The notes: generated by a model not told the origin, from the sequence alone. Shown: positions 1 through 6,854, numbered from the stretch's first letter. The stretch is 9,959 nt of DNA from Alphaproteobacteria bacterium (GCA_030428025.1 JAUIBJ010000068.1:1-9959); one strand, 5' to 3'. Numbers and translations are program-made.

Positions 1-2367
1 ATCGTACTGCTGGAGCGCAAGCAGCTCACCAGCGGCACGACGTGGCACGCGGCGGGGCTGATCGCCCAGCTGCGCGCAACCCGCAACATGACGCGCCTCA
101 GCAAGTATTCGCAGGAGCTTTACGGCGAGTTGGAAGCAGAGACCGGCGTCGCGACGGGCTTTCGCCGCAACGGCTCTATCACCGTCGCTTTGACCGAAGA
201 GCGGCGCGAGGAAATTTATCGCCAGGCCTCGATGGCGCGTGCGTTCGGCGTCGAGGTGAACGAGCTTGCACTGGCCGATCTTCAGTCGCTTTACCCTCAC
301 ATAAATCCCGATGGCTTTGCCGGGGCGGTTCACCTGCCGAAGGATGGCCAGGGCGATCCCGGCAACATCGCGCTGGCACTGGCGAAGGGCGCGCGAATAC
401 GCGGGGCGCAGATACGCGAACAGGTCCGAGTGACCGCTATTCACGAAACCGTGCGAAACGGCCGGCGCGCCGTATCGGGTGTCACTTGGGAGGAGGATGA
501 AACAGGCGAAAGCGGCACGATCGGGACCGATTTCGTGGTCAACTGCGCCGGTATGTGGGCCGCCGAGCTTGGCCAGCGCAACGGAGTGTGTGTTCCTCTG
601 CAGGCCTGCGAACATTTCTACATCGTCACCGAGAACATCCCCGGTCTGACCCAGCTTCCGACCCTGCGCGTGCCGGACGAATGTGCCTATTACAAGGAAG
701 ACGCCGGCAAGATCCTGCTCGGCGCTTTCGAGCCGGTCTCGAAACCCTGGGGAATGGACGGCATTCCCGATGACTTCTGCTTCGATCAGCTGCCCGAGGA
801 CTTCGAGCATTTCGCCCCGATCCTCGAACAGGCGGTAAACCGCATGCCGCTACTCGAAAGCGCAGGCATCCACACGTTTTTCAACGGCCCCGAAAGCTTC
901 ACACCTGATGATGCCTATCACCTTGGCGAGGCCCCCGAAGTTCGCGGTTATTTCGTCGCCGCCGGCTTCAATTCGGTCGGCATCCAGTCTTCCGGCGGGG
1001 CCGGCATGGCTCTGGCTCACTGGATGGACCGCGGCTATCCGCCGTTCGACCTTTCCGATGTCGACATCCGCCGGATGCAGCGCTTTATGGGCAACCGCAC
1101 CTATCTTGTAGAGCGCGCCAAGGAAACGCTTGGCCTGCTCTATGCCGACCATTTCCCCTATCGCCAGAAAGCCACCGCCCGGGGCGTGCGACGAGCGCCC
1201 TTCCATGAGCAGTTTCGCGCCCGCGGGGCCGTTTTCGGCGAACTAGCTGGCTGGGAGCGCCCCAACTGGTTTGCTGTGGAAGGTCAGGAGTGCGAATACC
1301 GTTATTCGTGGCAGCGGCAAAACTGGTTTGACAATTCAGCAGCGGAACACCGTGCCATCCGCGAGAATGTCGGGCTCTACGATATGACCTCCTTCGGCAA
1401 GATCACTGTCGATGGACGCGACGCCGAAGCGTTCCTCAACTACGTCTGCGGCGCCGACATGTCCGTGCCTGTGGGCAAGATCGTCTATACGCAGTTCCTC
1501 AACGATCGCGCTGGCATCGAGGCGGATGTGACCGTCTCTCGGTTGTCGGAGACCTGCTATCTCGTCGTCACCCCGGCTGCCACAGTGGTCCGCGACATGT
1601 CGTGGCTGATGCGCCATCGCGGCGATTTCGCCGTCTCTATCCTCGACACGACCGCCGCCGAAGGTGTGCTCGCCATCATGGGACCCAGGGCACGCGACCT
1701 GATGCAGAGCGCAGCCCCGTGGCAGGACTGGTCGAACGACGCACACCCGTTCGGCACCGCCCGCCAGATCGAGATCGGCCTCGGCCTCGCCCGCGCGCAC
1801 CGCGTGTCCTATGTGGGCGAGCTGGGTTGGGAGATCTATGTCTCCTCGGATCAATGCGCTCATGTTCTCGATACGGTGCTTGAGGCAGGGCACGCACTGG
1901 ACCTGAAGCTCTGCGGCCTGCACGCCATGGATTCCTGCCGGATCGAGAAAGGCTTTCGACATTTCGGCCACGACATCACGGAAGAAGACCATGTTCTCGA
2001 AGCGGGTCTGGGCTTTGCCGTCAAGACCTCGAAACCGGATTTCATCGGACGCGACGCCGTGTTGCGCAGAAAGGAAGAAGGGCTTGCCTGCCGGATGCTG
2101 CAATTCCGCCTGACCGATCCCGAGCCCTTGCTTTTCCACGCCGAACCGATCCTGCGCGACGGACAGATCGTCGGCCATCTGACGTCGGGCGCCTATGGCC
2201 ATACGCTTGGCGGTGCGGTCGGCCTGGGCTACGTGCCATGCAAGGGCGAAGATGCTGCAAGCCTTCTGTCGTCATATTTCGAGATCGAGATTGCCGGGAA
2301 CCGCGTTACTGCAGAAGCCTCGCTAAAGCCGCTATACGATCCGGGTTCGGCAAGAACCAAGGGCTGA
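1..2367 (+). CDS. FAD-dependent dehydrogenase with GcvT domain (dimethylglycine/sarcosine dehydrogenase type), 5' partial
   Basis: Frame 1 is open from the first base to TGA at 2365-2367 (788 codons visible). The family is usually a little over 800 residues, so only a short N-terminus with the FAD Rossmann glycine motif is missing; the ATG at 88 is internal. Near the window start is TSGTTWHAAGL, whose His (codon 46-48) aligns with the histidine that binds FAD covalently in dimethylglycine dehydrogenases. Further on are NCAGMWA (visible residues about 181-187), GPESFTPD (about 296-303) and GFNSVGIQSSGG (about 322-333), typical of the DAO fold. A GcvT-like folate domain starts near residue 448 (AEHRAIRENVGLYDMTSFGKI region) and continues to the C-terminus with GELGWEIY. 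The family oxidatively demethylates N-methyl amino acids such as dimethylglycine or sarcosine, passing the one-carbon unit to tetrahydrofolate. The exact substrate cannot be read from sequence. It is followed by an IS remnant on the same strand. Confidence 0.9.
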   Translation: MVLLERKQLTSGTTWHAAGLIAQLRATRNMTRLSKYSQELYGELEAETGVATGFRRNGSITVALTEERREEIYRQASMARAFGVEVNELALADLQSLYPHINPDGFAGAVHLPKDGQGDPGNIALALAKGARIRGAQIREQVRVTAIHETVRNGRRAVSGVTWEEDETGESGTIGTDFVVNCAGMWAAELGQRNGVCVPLQACEHFYIVTENIPGLTQLPTLRVPDECAYYKEDAGKILLGAFEPVSKPWGMDGIPDDFCFDQLPEDFEHFAPILEQAVNRMPLLESAGIHTFFNGPESFTPDDAYHLGEAPEVRGYFVAAGFNSVGIQSSGGAGMALAHWMDRGYPPFDLSDVDIRRMQRFMGNRTYLVERAKETLGLLYADHFPYRQKATARGVRRAPFHEQFRARGAVFGELAGWERPNWFAVEGQECEYRYSWQRQNWFDNSAAEHRAIRENVGLYDMTSFGKITVDGRDAEAFLNYVCGADMSVPVGKIVYTQFLNDRAGIEADVTVSRLSETCYLVVTPAATVVRDMSWLMRHRGDFAVSILDTTAAEGVLAIMGPRARDLMQSAAPWQDWSNDAHPFGTARQIEIGLGLARAHRVSYVGELGWEIYVSSDQCAHVLDTVLEAGHALDLKLCGLHAMDSCRIEKGFRHFGHDITEEDHVLEAGLGFAVKTSKPDFIGRDAVLRRKEEGLACRMLQFRLTDPEPLLFHAEPILRDGQIVGHLTSGAYGHTLGGAVGLGYVPCKGEDAASLLSSYFEIEIAGNRVTAEASLKPLYDPGSARTKG

Positions 2368-2404
2368 AAGCCGGATCCTCGAAATCACCTTGGCGATTGC
2401 AACT

Positions 2405-2419
2405 GTCCTGCGTCAGGAC
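2405..2419 (+). other. Small hairpin downstream of the dehydrogenase gene
   Basis: GTCCTG (2405-2410) and CAGGAC (2414-2419) form a 6-bp stem with a CGT loop 37 nt after the dehydrogenase stop. No T-run follows, so it is at best a weak rho-independent terminator or part of the IS-flanking sequence. The remaining spacer 2368-2505 shows a TATAAT (2436-2441) without a matching -35 box. Confidence 0.3.
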
Positions 2420-2429
2420 GCTTGGGCCA

Positions 2430-2724
2430 TCTGTGTATAATAGAGGTGGTCGCGAGATTTCGGACCAGTTGCTAAGCTGTAGCGACTGACGAAGGAACGA
2501 CCCCTATGACGAAGCGGAAACGCTATTCGGCGGAGTTCAAGGCCAAGTTAGCGCTTGAAGCCATCCGTGAAGAGCTGACGACGGCCGAGCTGGCTAAGAA
2601 GTACGGCGTCCATCCCACAATGATCAGCGGGTGGAAGAGAACGGTGATCGAGAACATGGCATCGGCGTTTGGCGGTGCCGCATCGGCCGAGCCGACGATT
2701 TCCGAGAAAGATGTCGAGAAGCTG
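2430..2724 (+). mobile_element. IS3-family element, left-end remnant
   Basis: The segment holds the upstream region and first 73 codons of an IS3-type orfA, then stops abruptly where sequence of an unrelated hydrolase begins at about 2724. The rest of orfA, all of orfB (the DDE transposase) and the right inverted repeat are absent from the window, so the element cannot move by itself. The left boundary is uncertain: it lies somewhere between the dehydrogenase stop (2367) and the orfA start (2506). The start given is only a guess, near a TG-rich stretch with a TATAAT (2436-2441) that could be an element promoter -10 box. No terminal repeat can be confirmed because the right end is missing. Confidence 0.7.
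2506..2724 (+). pseudogene. IS3-family transposase orfA, C-terminally truncated
   Basis: The protein begins MTKRKRYSAEFKAKLALEAI and continues with TTAELAKKYGVHPTMISGWK. This is the HTH_Tnp_1 helix-turn-helix of IS3-family OrfA, which binds the element ends. Residues 1-73 follow the family pattern up to ISEKDVEKL, where relatives normally continue into a leucine-zipper region and the frameshift signal to orfB. Here the sequence switches at 2724/2725 to the antisense of the neighbouring hydrolase, and the frame runs on with unrelated residues to a stop at 2950-2952. GAAGGA at 2491-2496 is a plausible ribosome site 9 nt before the ATG. A protein of 148 residues with an intact HTH could still be made, but without OrfB it would have no transposase activity. 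Confidence 0.88.
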
Positions 2725-3227
2725 GTCACCAGGATCGTGTCCACGTTGTTGGCGCGCAGGATGCCGGCCAGCTCGGTGCCGTGGAAGGACGAGGCGCGCT
2801 TCTTCAGTAGCGTGTATTCGCCGTCGACGGGCGCGATGCGGCTGTCGATGGCCCACAGGTCCTTGTCGGCCAGATCGACCACGTCGACCGGGATCTTGTC
2901 GTGCCACAGGCCCATGTCGGTGAAGGGGGCGTTGCGGTCGGTGATCTCATAAGCGGTGGTCACATGCACGACCGGCAGCTTCTGCGCGCGGAACGCCTTG
3001 AGCAGCTTCTGCATCGCCGGAATGATCTCGTTGTCCATCTTCTCCTGATCGCAGGTGAAGGGATTGCCGGGGCGGGTCCAGGCGTTGGCCAGGTCCACGC
3101 TGACCAGCGCGGGGCGCTTGCCGAACCCGACGCGGCGCTGGAATCCGCGCTCCTGGTATAGCTTGGTTGATGCATCAAATGCAGCTTGCAGCATCTGATC
3201 CAGTTCTTTGTTGTCGATGTCGCTCAT
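2724..3227 (-). pseudogene. Cysteine hydrolase (N-carbamoylsarcosine amidase/isochorismatase superfamily), truncated by IS junction
   Basis: From ATG at 3227-3225 (AGGA just upstream, short spacing) the protein starts MSDIDNKELDQMLQ. It contains VSVDLANAW with the presumed catalytic Asp (residue 45), the GLWHDKIP segment, and LLKKRASSFHGTEL with the presumed catalytic Lys (142 or 143). The family normally continues ILVTGxTTSGCVR, with the nucleophilic Cys about seven residues after VT. Here native sequence ends at ILVT (residue 168, base 2724) and the frame runs into antisense of the IS transposase, stopping at 2523-2525 after about 67 unrelated residues with no cysteine. The read-through product would be about 234 residues, close to normal length, so it can pass for intact, but it lacks the nucleophile and C-terminal fold. 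Family members hydrolyse amide or carbamoyl bonds in the cytoplasm; the original substrate is unknown. It is divergent from a LysR gene, its probable regulator. Confidence 0.85.
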
Positions 3228-3363
3228 GTGTCCTGCATGCCCGAAAACGGGGGTATCGCAGAAAAATGACTGTCTCCAAAGCACGTTGACGCGCTCTTTG
3301 ACGGAACAGGGGTGACTGTGCCGTGCCGCCCCCGAAACCGGAGTTGACGAGATGACAAATATT

Positions 3364-3380
3364 AATGCATGATTTGCATT
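3364..3380. promoter_or_regulatory. LysR-type operator (T-N11-A box) in the divergent hydrolase/LysR region
   Basis: The sequence AATGCATGATTTGCATT is a perfect inverted repeat, AATGCA-N5-TGCATT. Its core reads ATGC-N7-GCAT, which fits the classical LysR-family recognition motif T-N11-A (T at 3366, A at 3378). It lies 32 bp before the LysR ATG (3413) and about 137 bp before the hydrolase ATG (3227). This is the usual place for a site where a LysR protein represses itself and controls the divergent gene. Regulation is inferred from position and symmetry. A TTGACG at 3344-3349 could be a -35 element for the LysR gene, but no convincing -10 accompanies it. Confidence 0.65.
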
Positions 3381-3412
3381 GCCCGGTTTTTCCCAATGAC
3401 AAAGGACGTTTG

Positions 3413-4311
3413 ATGCCCGCCCTGCCCGACATGTCGCTGCTTCAGTCCTTCGTCACCGTGGCCCAGGAGCTGAATTTCCGGCGCAGCGCCGAACGTCTGG
3501 CGCTGGATCAGTCCGCGCTCAGCCGCCGTATCCAGAAACCCGAATCGCAACTTGGCTATGCGCTGCTGGAACGCACCACGCGCGAAGTGCTGCTGACCCA
3601 GGCGGGCCAGACCTTCTATGCCGCCCCCTGCGCCTGCTCGATGACTATGCCCGCTCGATCGGCGACTCGCGCCGCGTCGCCGAAGGCCGCACCGGCCATA
3701 TGCGGGTCGGCTACATGGCCTTCGCCGCGACCGAACTGATGCCCCAGACCGTCGCCCGCTTCGAACGCCATCACCCCGATATCTCGCTCTCGCTGCGCTA
3801 CATGCGCGCCCAGGGGCAGAAACTGGCCATCGCCAATGACGACATTGATGTCGGCTTCCTGATCGGACCCTATGACAACAGCGACTGTCACAGCGTGCTG
3901 TTGTCCAGCGAACTGCTCTATGTGGTGACGCCCCGCGCCCATCCGCTCCTGCGCAGGAGCCAGGTCGAGCCCGGCGATCTCGCCGACCAGCCTCTGATCC
4001 TGGGCGACATGGCCGAATGGGGCGAATTCCGCTATCGGCTCAACGACCTCTTCAACCGCGCCGGCATCGCGCTCGTGCCCAAGCTCGAAGCCTCCAACAC
4101 GCTGGCGCTGATCGGGCTGGTCGCGGCCGGGCTGGGCGTGACCATCTATCCCGAGAGCCTTATCGGATTTCTCGGCCACAGCGTCGAAACCCGCCCGATC
4201 ATGCATCCCGAGTTCCGTAGCCGCACCGTCCTGGTCTGGAAAGGCAACAACCGCGCACGGGCGGTGCTCAACTTCGTCGAAACGGCCAAAAAACGTGGCG
4301 CGCGGACATAG
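3413..4311 (+). pseudogene. LysR-family transcriptional regulator, frameshifted
   Basis: ATG at 3413 follows AAAGGA (3401-3406, 6 nt spacing). Residues 1-71 form the winged HTH (SLLQSFVTVAQELNFRRSAE, LDQSALSRRIQ). At 3624-3628 (five C after GCCGC) the frame shifts. The other frame then carries LRLLDDYAR, RRVAEGRTGHMRVGYMAF and the full effector-binding domain to TAG at 4309-4311. Restoring one base, for example the G of a third GCC, gives 299 codons, the standard LysR length. As written, the first frame ends at 3739 with a nonsense tail, and the second part has only an internal ATG at 3700. Residue 43 is also Pro in RIQKPESQLG, where the family almost always has Leu. The gene is divergent from the broken hydrolase and converges on the cupin gene with a 45-bp gap. 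A sequencing error could explain the frameshift but not readily the proline. Confidence 0.85.
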
Positions 4312-4356
4312 CCATGCGCGTCATTCGTATCGCGCAAACCCGCAGTATCCGCGCCT

Positions 4357-4719
4357 TCAGTCGTGCGTGACGATCACGAAATGCTTCTCCGTGGTCTCGA
4401 TGACCTCCCAATACCCGCGAAACCCGTTGGGGATGAGAAAGCTGCTGCCGGTGGTGAACTCCTGGCGGGTGCCGTCCTCGTGGATCAGCGCGCATCGTCC
4501 GCTCAAGATATAGCAGTATTCGTCACGATCGGTGAAGGCATGCCATTTGCCCGGCGTGGACACCCAGCGCCCGGCGCGCACTCGTCCGGACGCATCGGTG
4601 TAGTGCAGCCCGATCTCCTGTTTCGGGTCGCCGGCCACGACGCGGCCGGCCTCGTCGGCCAGGCGCCGGGACTGTTCGCTGAGGGGCGGGCCGTTCAGGT
4701 CGATCACCGGATTGGTCAT
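4357..4719 (-). CDS. Small Cupin_3 (DUF861) protein, last gene of the sulfonate operon
   Basis: This is a 120-residue single-domain cupin starting MTNPVIDLNG. Residues 47-54 (VRAGRWVS), 67-74 (EYCYILSG) and 94-108 (FLIPNGFRGYWEVIE) match the Cupin_3 barrel pattern found in ureidoglycine aminohydrolase-like and sensor-type cupins. There is no signal peptide or membrane segment, so it is expected in the cytoplasm. The classical two-histidine cupin metal motif is not clear (His60 and His113 are the only plausible ligands near the barrel), so catalysis is uncertain. Its ATG (4719-4717) overlaps the pta TGA (4718-4716) as ATGA, which implies translational coupling and a job linked to the same pathway. 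It could bind a sulfonate, an aldehyde or an acyl phosphate, but its function is unknown. Confidence 0.85.
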   Translation of the reverse strand: MTNPVIDLNGPPLSEQSRRLADEAGRVVAGDPKQEIGLHYTDASGRVRAGRWVSTPGKWHAFTDRDEYCYILSGRCALIHEDGTRQEFTTGSSFLIPNGFRGYWEVIETTEKHFVIVTHD

Positions 4720-5744
4720 GCCACTTGCTCCGTTTCGCTGCGGTGCGACGCGTCCGCCTGTGCCGCGGTGACCGCGATCATGTGCAGGATGTCCTCGGCC
4801 GAACAGCCCCGCGACAGGTCGTTGGCAGGTTTCGCCAGCCCTTGCAGGATCGGGCCGATGGCCACCGCGCCGCCAATCCGCTGGGCGATCTTGTAGGCGA
4901 TGTTGCCACTTTCAAGGTTGGGAAAGATGAAGACGTTGGCCTCACCCTTGAGCGGGGAATCCGCCGCCTTGGCCGAAGCCACGCCAGGTTCGAACGCCGC
5001 ATCGAACTGCAATTCCCCGTCGATCAGAAGGTTCGGATAGGCCGCCTTGGCGCGGGCCGTGGCCTCGACCACCTTGGACACCGACGTATGGCTTGCACTG
5101 CCGCGGGTGGAAAAGGACAGCATGGCCACACGCGGCGTCTCGCCGGTCAGGTCGCGCAGCGACTGCGCCGAGGCACCGGCGATCATCGCCATCTCGGCCG
5201 CGTCCGGATCGATGACCAGCCCGCTGTCGGCGAAGACATGCGCGCCCTTCTTGGTGTGGTGGCTGGCACAGAACAGCATCAGGAAGAAGCTCGACACCAG
5301 GTTGGCGTTCTTGTGCGGACCGATCACCTGGATCGCGGTGCGCACGATATCGGCGGTCGGCGCGACGGCGCCGCCGATGGTGCCATCGGCATGGCCCGCC
5401 GCGACCAGCGCCGCGGCGTAGACGTGCGGATCGCACACCGCTTCGCGCGCCAGTTCAGGCGTGACCCCCTTGCGCTTGCGTTTCTCGTAGTAAAGGTATG
5501 CCAGCGTGTCGCACAGGGGCGAAGAGACCGGGTCGTGGATCTCGATCCCCGGCACGATCTCGTGCCCGGCGGCGGCAAATCCGGCCTCGACCTCGGCGCG
5601 GGGACCGACCAGGATCAGCCGCGCGATCCGCCTGGCACGGGCATCGATCGCGGCCTCGATGACGCGCGGATCGGAGCCTTCGCTGAGCACGATCAGGCGT
5701 TCCGACTTGGCGGCGTTTACAAGCAGCATTTCAAGGGGTTTCAT
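4716..5744 (-). CDS. pta: Phosphate acetyltransferase
   Basis: The protein has 342 residues and is the short form, consisting only of the PTA_PTB catalytic domain with no DRTGG regulatory region. It interconverts acetyl phosphate plus CoA with acetyl-CoA plus phosphate in the cytoplasm. Family motifs are visible: SEGSDPRVIEAA (residues 21-32), GGAVAPTADIVRTAIQVIG (124-142), LSFSTRGSASH (209-219), LIDGELQFDAA (240-250), NVFIFPNLESGNIAYKIAQR (270-289) and PANDLSRGCSAEDI (306-319), which hold the conserved CoA- and phosphate-binding Asp and Arg. The start is ATG 5744-5742, with GGAGA 7 nt upstream and MKPLEMLLVNAAK matching the family N-terminus; the frame is open further upstream, but that part overlaps the exporter gene. 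It sits 11 nt after the exporter stop and overlaps the cupin start by 4 nt. Next to xsc its role is to turn Xsc-made acetyl phosphate into acetyl-CoA. Confidence 0.95.
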   Translation of the reverse strand: MKPLEMLLVNAAKSERLIVLSEGSDPRVIEAAIDARARRIARLILVGPRAEVEAGFAAAGHEIVPGIEIHDPVSSPLCDTLAYLYYEKRKRKGVTPELAREAVCDPHVYAAALVAAGHADGTIGGAVAPTADIVRTAIQVIGPHKNANLVSSFFLMLFCASHHTKKGAHVFADSGLVIDPDAAEMAMIAGASAQSLRDLTGETPRVAMLSFSTRGSASHTSVSKVVEATARAKAAYPNLLIDGELQFDAAFEPGVASAKAADSPLKGEANVFIFPNLESGNIAYKIAQRIGGAVAIGPILQGLAKPANDLSRGCSAEDILHMIAVTAAQADASHRSETEQVA

Positions 5745-5755
5745 CCGGTGTCTCC

Positions 5756-6790
5756 TCAGTGTCCAAGCAGCGCCACGCCGGCCAGCACCAGCAGCGCGAT
5801 GAAGATGGTTTCCGCCACGATCAGAAAGATCGCCTGCCCGCCCACGTCCAGGATGCGCTTGAGCGAGGTCTTCATGCCGACCGCCGCGATGGAGATCAGC
5901 AGCGCCCACCGCGACAGGCTGGACATTGCGTCCGACACCACGGCCGGGATCAGCCCGAACGAATTCAGCGTCGCGAAGAACAGGAAGCCGATGACGAAGA
6001 AGGGCAAGAGCGGCGGCCGCTTTCCGTCGGTTTCGCCCTCCTGCACATAGCGGCGGACGACCAGCGAGATCACGAGGACCACCGGGGCCAGCATCGCGAC
6101 GCGGATCAGCTTGACGAGCGTGGCGACTTCGCCGGTTTCCTCGGAGACCGAGAACCCGGCCCCGACCACCTGCGCCACGTCATGGATGGTGCCGCCCAGG
6201 AACACGCCCGCCACCTCGTCGGTGAAGGCGAAGGTCTGGGCGAGGATCGGATAGGCGATCATCGCCACGGTGGACAGCACCGTGACCGACAGCACAGTGA
6301 AGATCAGGTTGCGTTCGGAATGTTCGTTGCGCGGCAGAACCGCGGAGATCGCCATCGCCGCCGAAGCGCCGCAGATCGCGACCGAACCGCCGGTCAACAG
6401 GCCGAACCGCCAGCCCCGGCCCAACAGCCGCGCCCCCAGCAGGCCGAAGCCGATGGTCAGAACCACGCCGGCGATCACCAGGCCGATCAGGTCGGCGCCC
6501 AGTCCGATCATCAGTTCGGCGCTGATCCGCACGCCCAGAAGCGCGACGCCGATGCGCAGCACCGTGCGCGCGGTGAATTCGATGCCCGGCTTGCACGGGC
6601 CTTCCTCGGCGAGGAAGTGGAACGCGATCCCCAGCAACAACGCCATCAGCATCGCGGGCGCGCCGTAATGTTCGGAAATGAACTGCGCCGAGATCGCGAT
6701 GACCGCTGCCACCAGGAAGCCCGGCATACGGGAGTGCAGCGACTCGCGCAGGGTCGCGTATGCCGCTTTCGGGGCCAGAGCCATTTGCAT
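5756..6790 (-). CDS. YeiH/UPF0324-family membrane protein, putative sulfite/sulfate exporter
   Basis: This 344-residue inner-membrane protein has roughly nine to eleven hydrophobic segments (for example near residues 24-40, 45-60, 99-120, 162-184, 228-247, 261-285, 318-341). The family signatures are GGSVAICGASAAMA (134-147) and GGTIHDVAQVVGAG (199-212). Members of this family (PF03601, YeiH) recur in sulfonate catabolic clusters, where proteins such as TauZ and CuyZ have been proposed to export the released sulfite or sulfate; direct transport evidence is limited. The start is placed at ATG 6790-6788 because GAGGTG (6795-6800) lies 4 nt upstream; ATG 6784-6782 is an alternative with 10-nt spacing. 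A longer in-frame extension to 6880 overlaps xsc and crosses the hairpin, so it is unlikely to be translated. It lies between xsc and pta, in the operon that liberates sulfite. Confidence 0.9.
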   Translation of the reverse strand: MQMALAPKAAYATLRESLHSRMPGFLVAAVIAISAQFISEHYGAPAMLMALLLGIAFHFLAEEGPCKPGIEFTARTVLRIGVALLGVRISAELMIGLGADLIGLVIAGVVLTIGFGLLGARLLGRGWRFGLLTGGSVAICGASAAMAISAVLPRNEHSERNLIFTVLSVTVLSTVAMIAYPILAQTFAFTDEVAGVFLGGTIHDVAQVVGAGFSVSEETGEVATLVKLIRVAMLAPVVLVISLVVRRYVQEGETDGKRPPLLPFFVIGFLFFATLNSFGLIPAVVSDAMSSLSRWALLISIAAVGMKTSLKRILDVGGQAIFLIVAETIFIALLVLAGVALLGH

Positions 6791-6815
6791 GTCACACCTC
6801 GCTGGGAAAAAGGGG

Positions 6816-6850
6816 TTCGGTCCCGGCCTCGCTCCGAGGCCGGGACCGAA
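6816..6850 (-). terminator. Strong intra-operon hairpin after xsc (terminator or attenuator)
   Basis: TTCGGTCCCGGCCTCG (6816-6831) is the exact reverse complement of 6835-6850, with a 3-nt loop: a perfect 16-bp GC-rich stem. It starts 4 nt after the xsc TAA (6857-6855). On the transcribed strand the stem is followed by CCCC and then five T, so the U-tract is offset and short. This suggests partial termination, or a 3' end that protects xsc mRNA, rather than a full stop. The exporter SD (6795-6800) lies just downstream, and the genes beyond show tight spacing with no clear promoter of their own. That fits an attenuating element which sets xsc levels above those of exporter, pta and cupin. Confidence 0.75.
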
Positions 6851-6854
6851 AGGT

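Noticed and set aside
1336..2202. 288-codon - strand frame opposite the dehydrogenase GcvT domain
   Set aside because: The + strand carries a recognisable GcvT domain through this whole interval; the opposite frame has no recognisable motif.
2436..2441. TATAAT as a promoter for the IS transposase
   Set aside because: No acceptable -35 hexamer stands 16-18 bp upstream and it lacks an extended -10; a chance match cannot be excluded.
4312..4356. Bidirectional terminator between the convergent LysR and cupin genes
   Set aside because: Only a 6-bp repeat (TGCGCG/CGCGCA) with a 10-nt loop and no T-run is present; too weak to call.
5745..5909. Upstream in-frame extension of pta
   Set aside because: It overlaps the exporter C-terminus and encodes residues unlike Pta; GGAGA sits just before the ATG at 5744.
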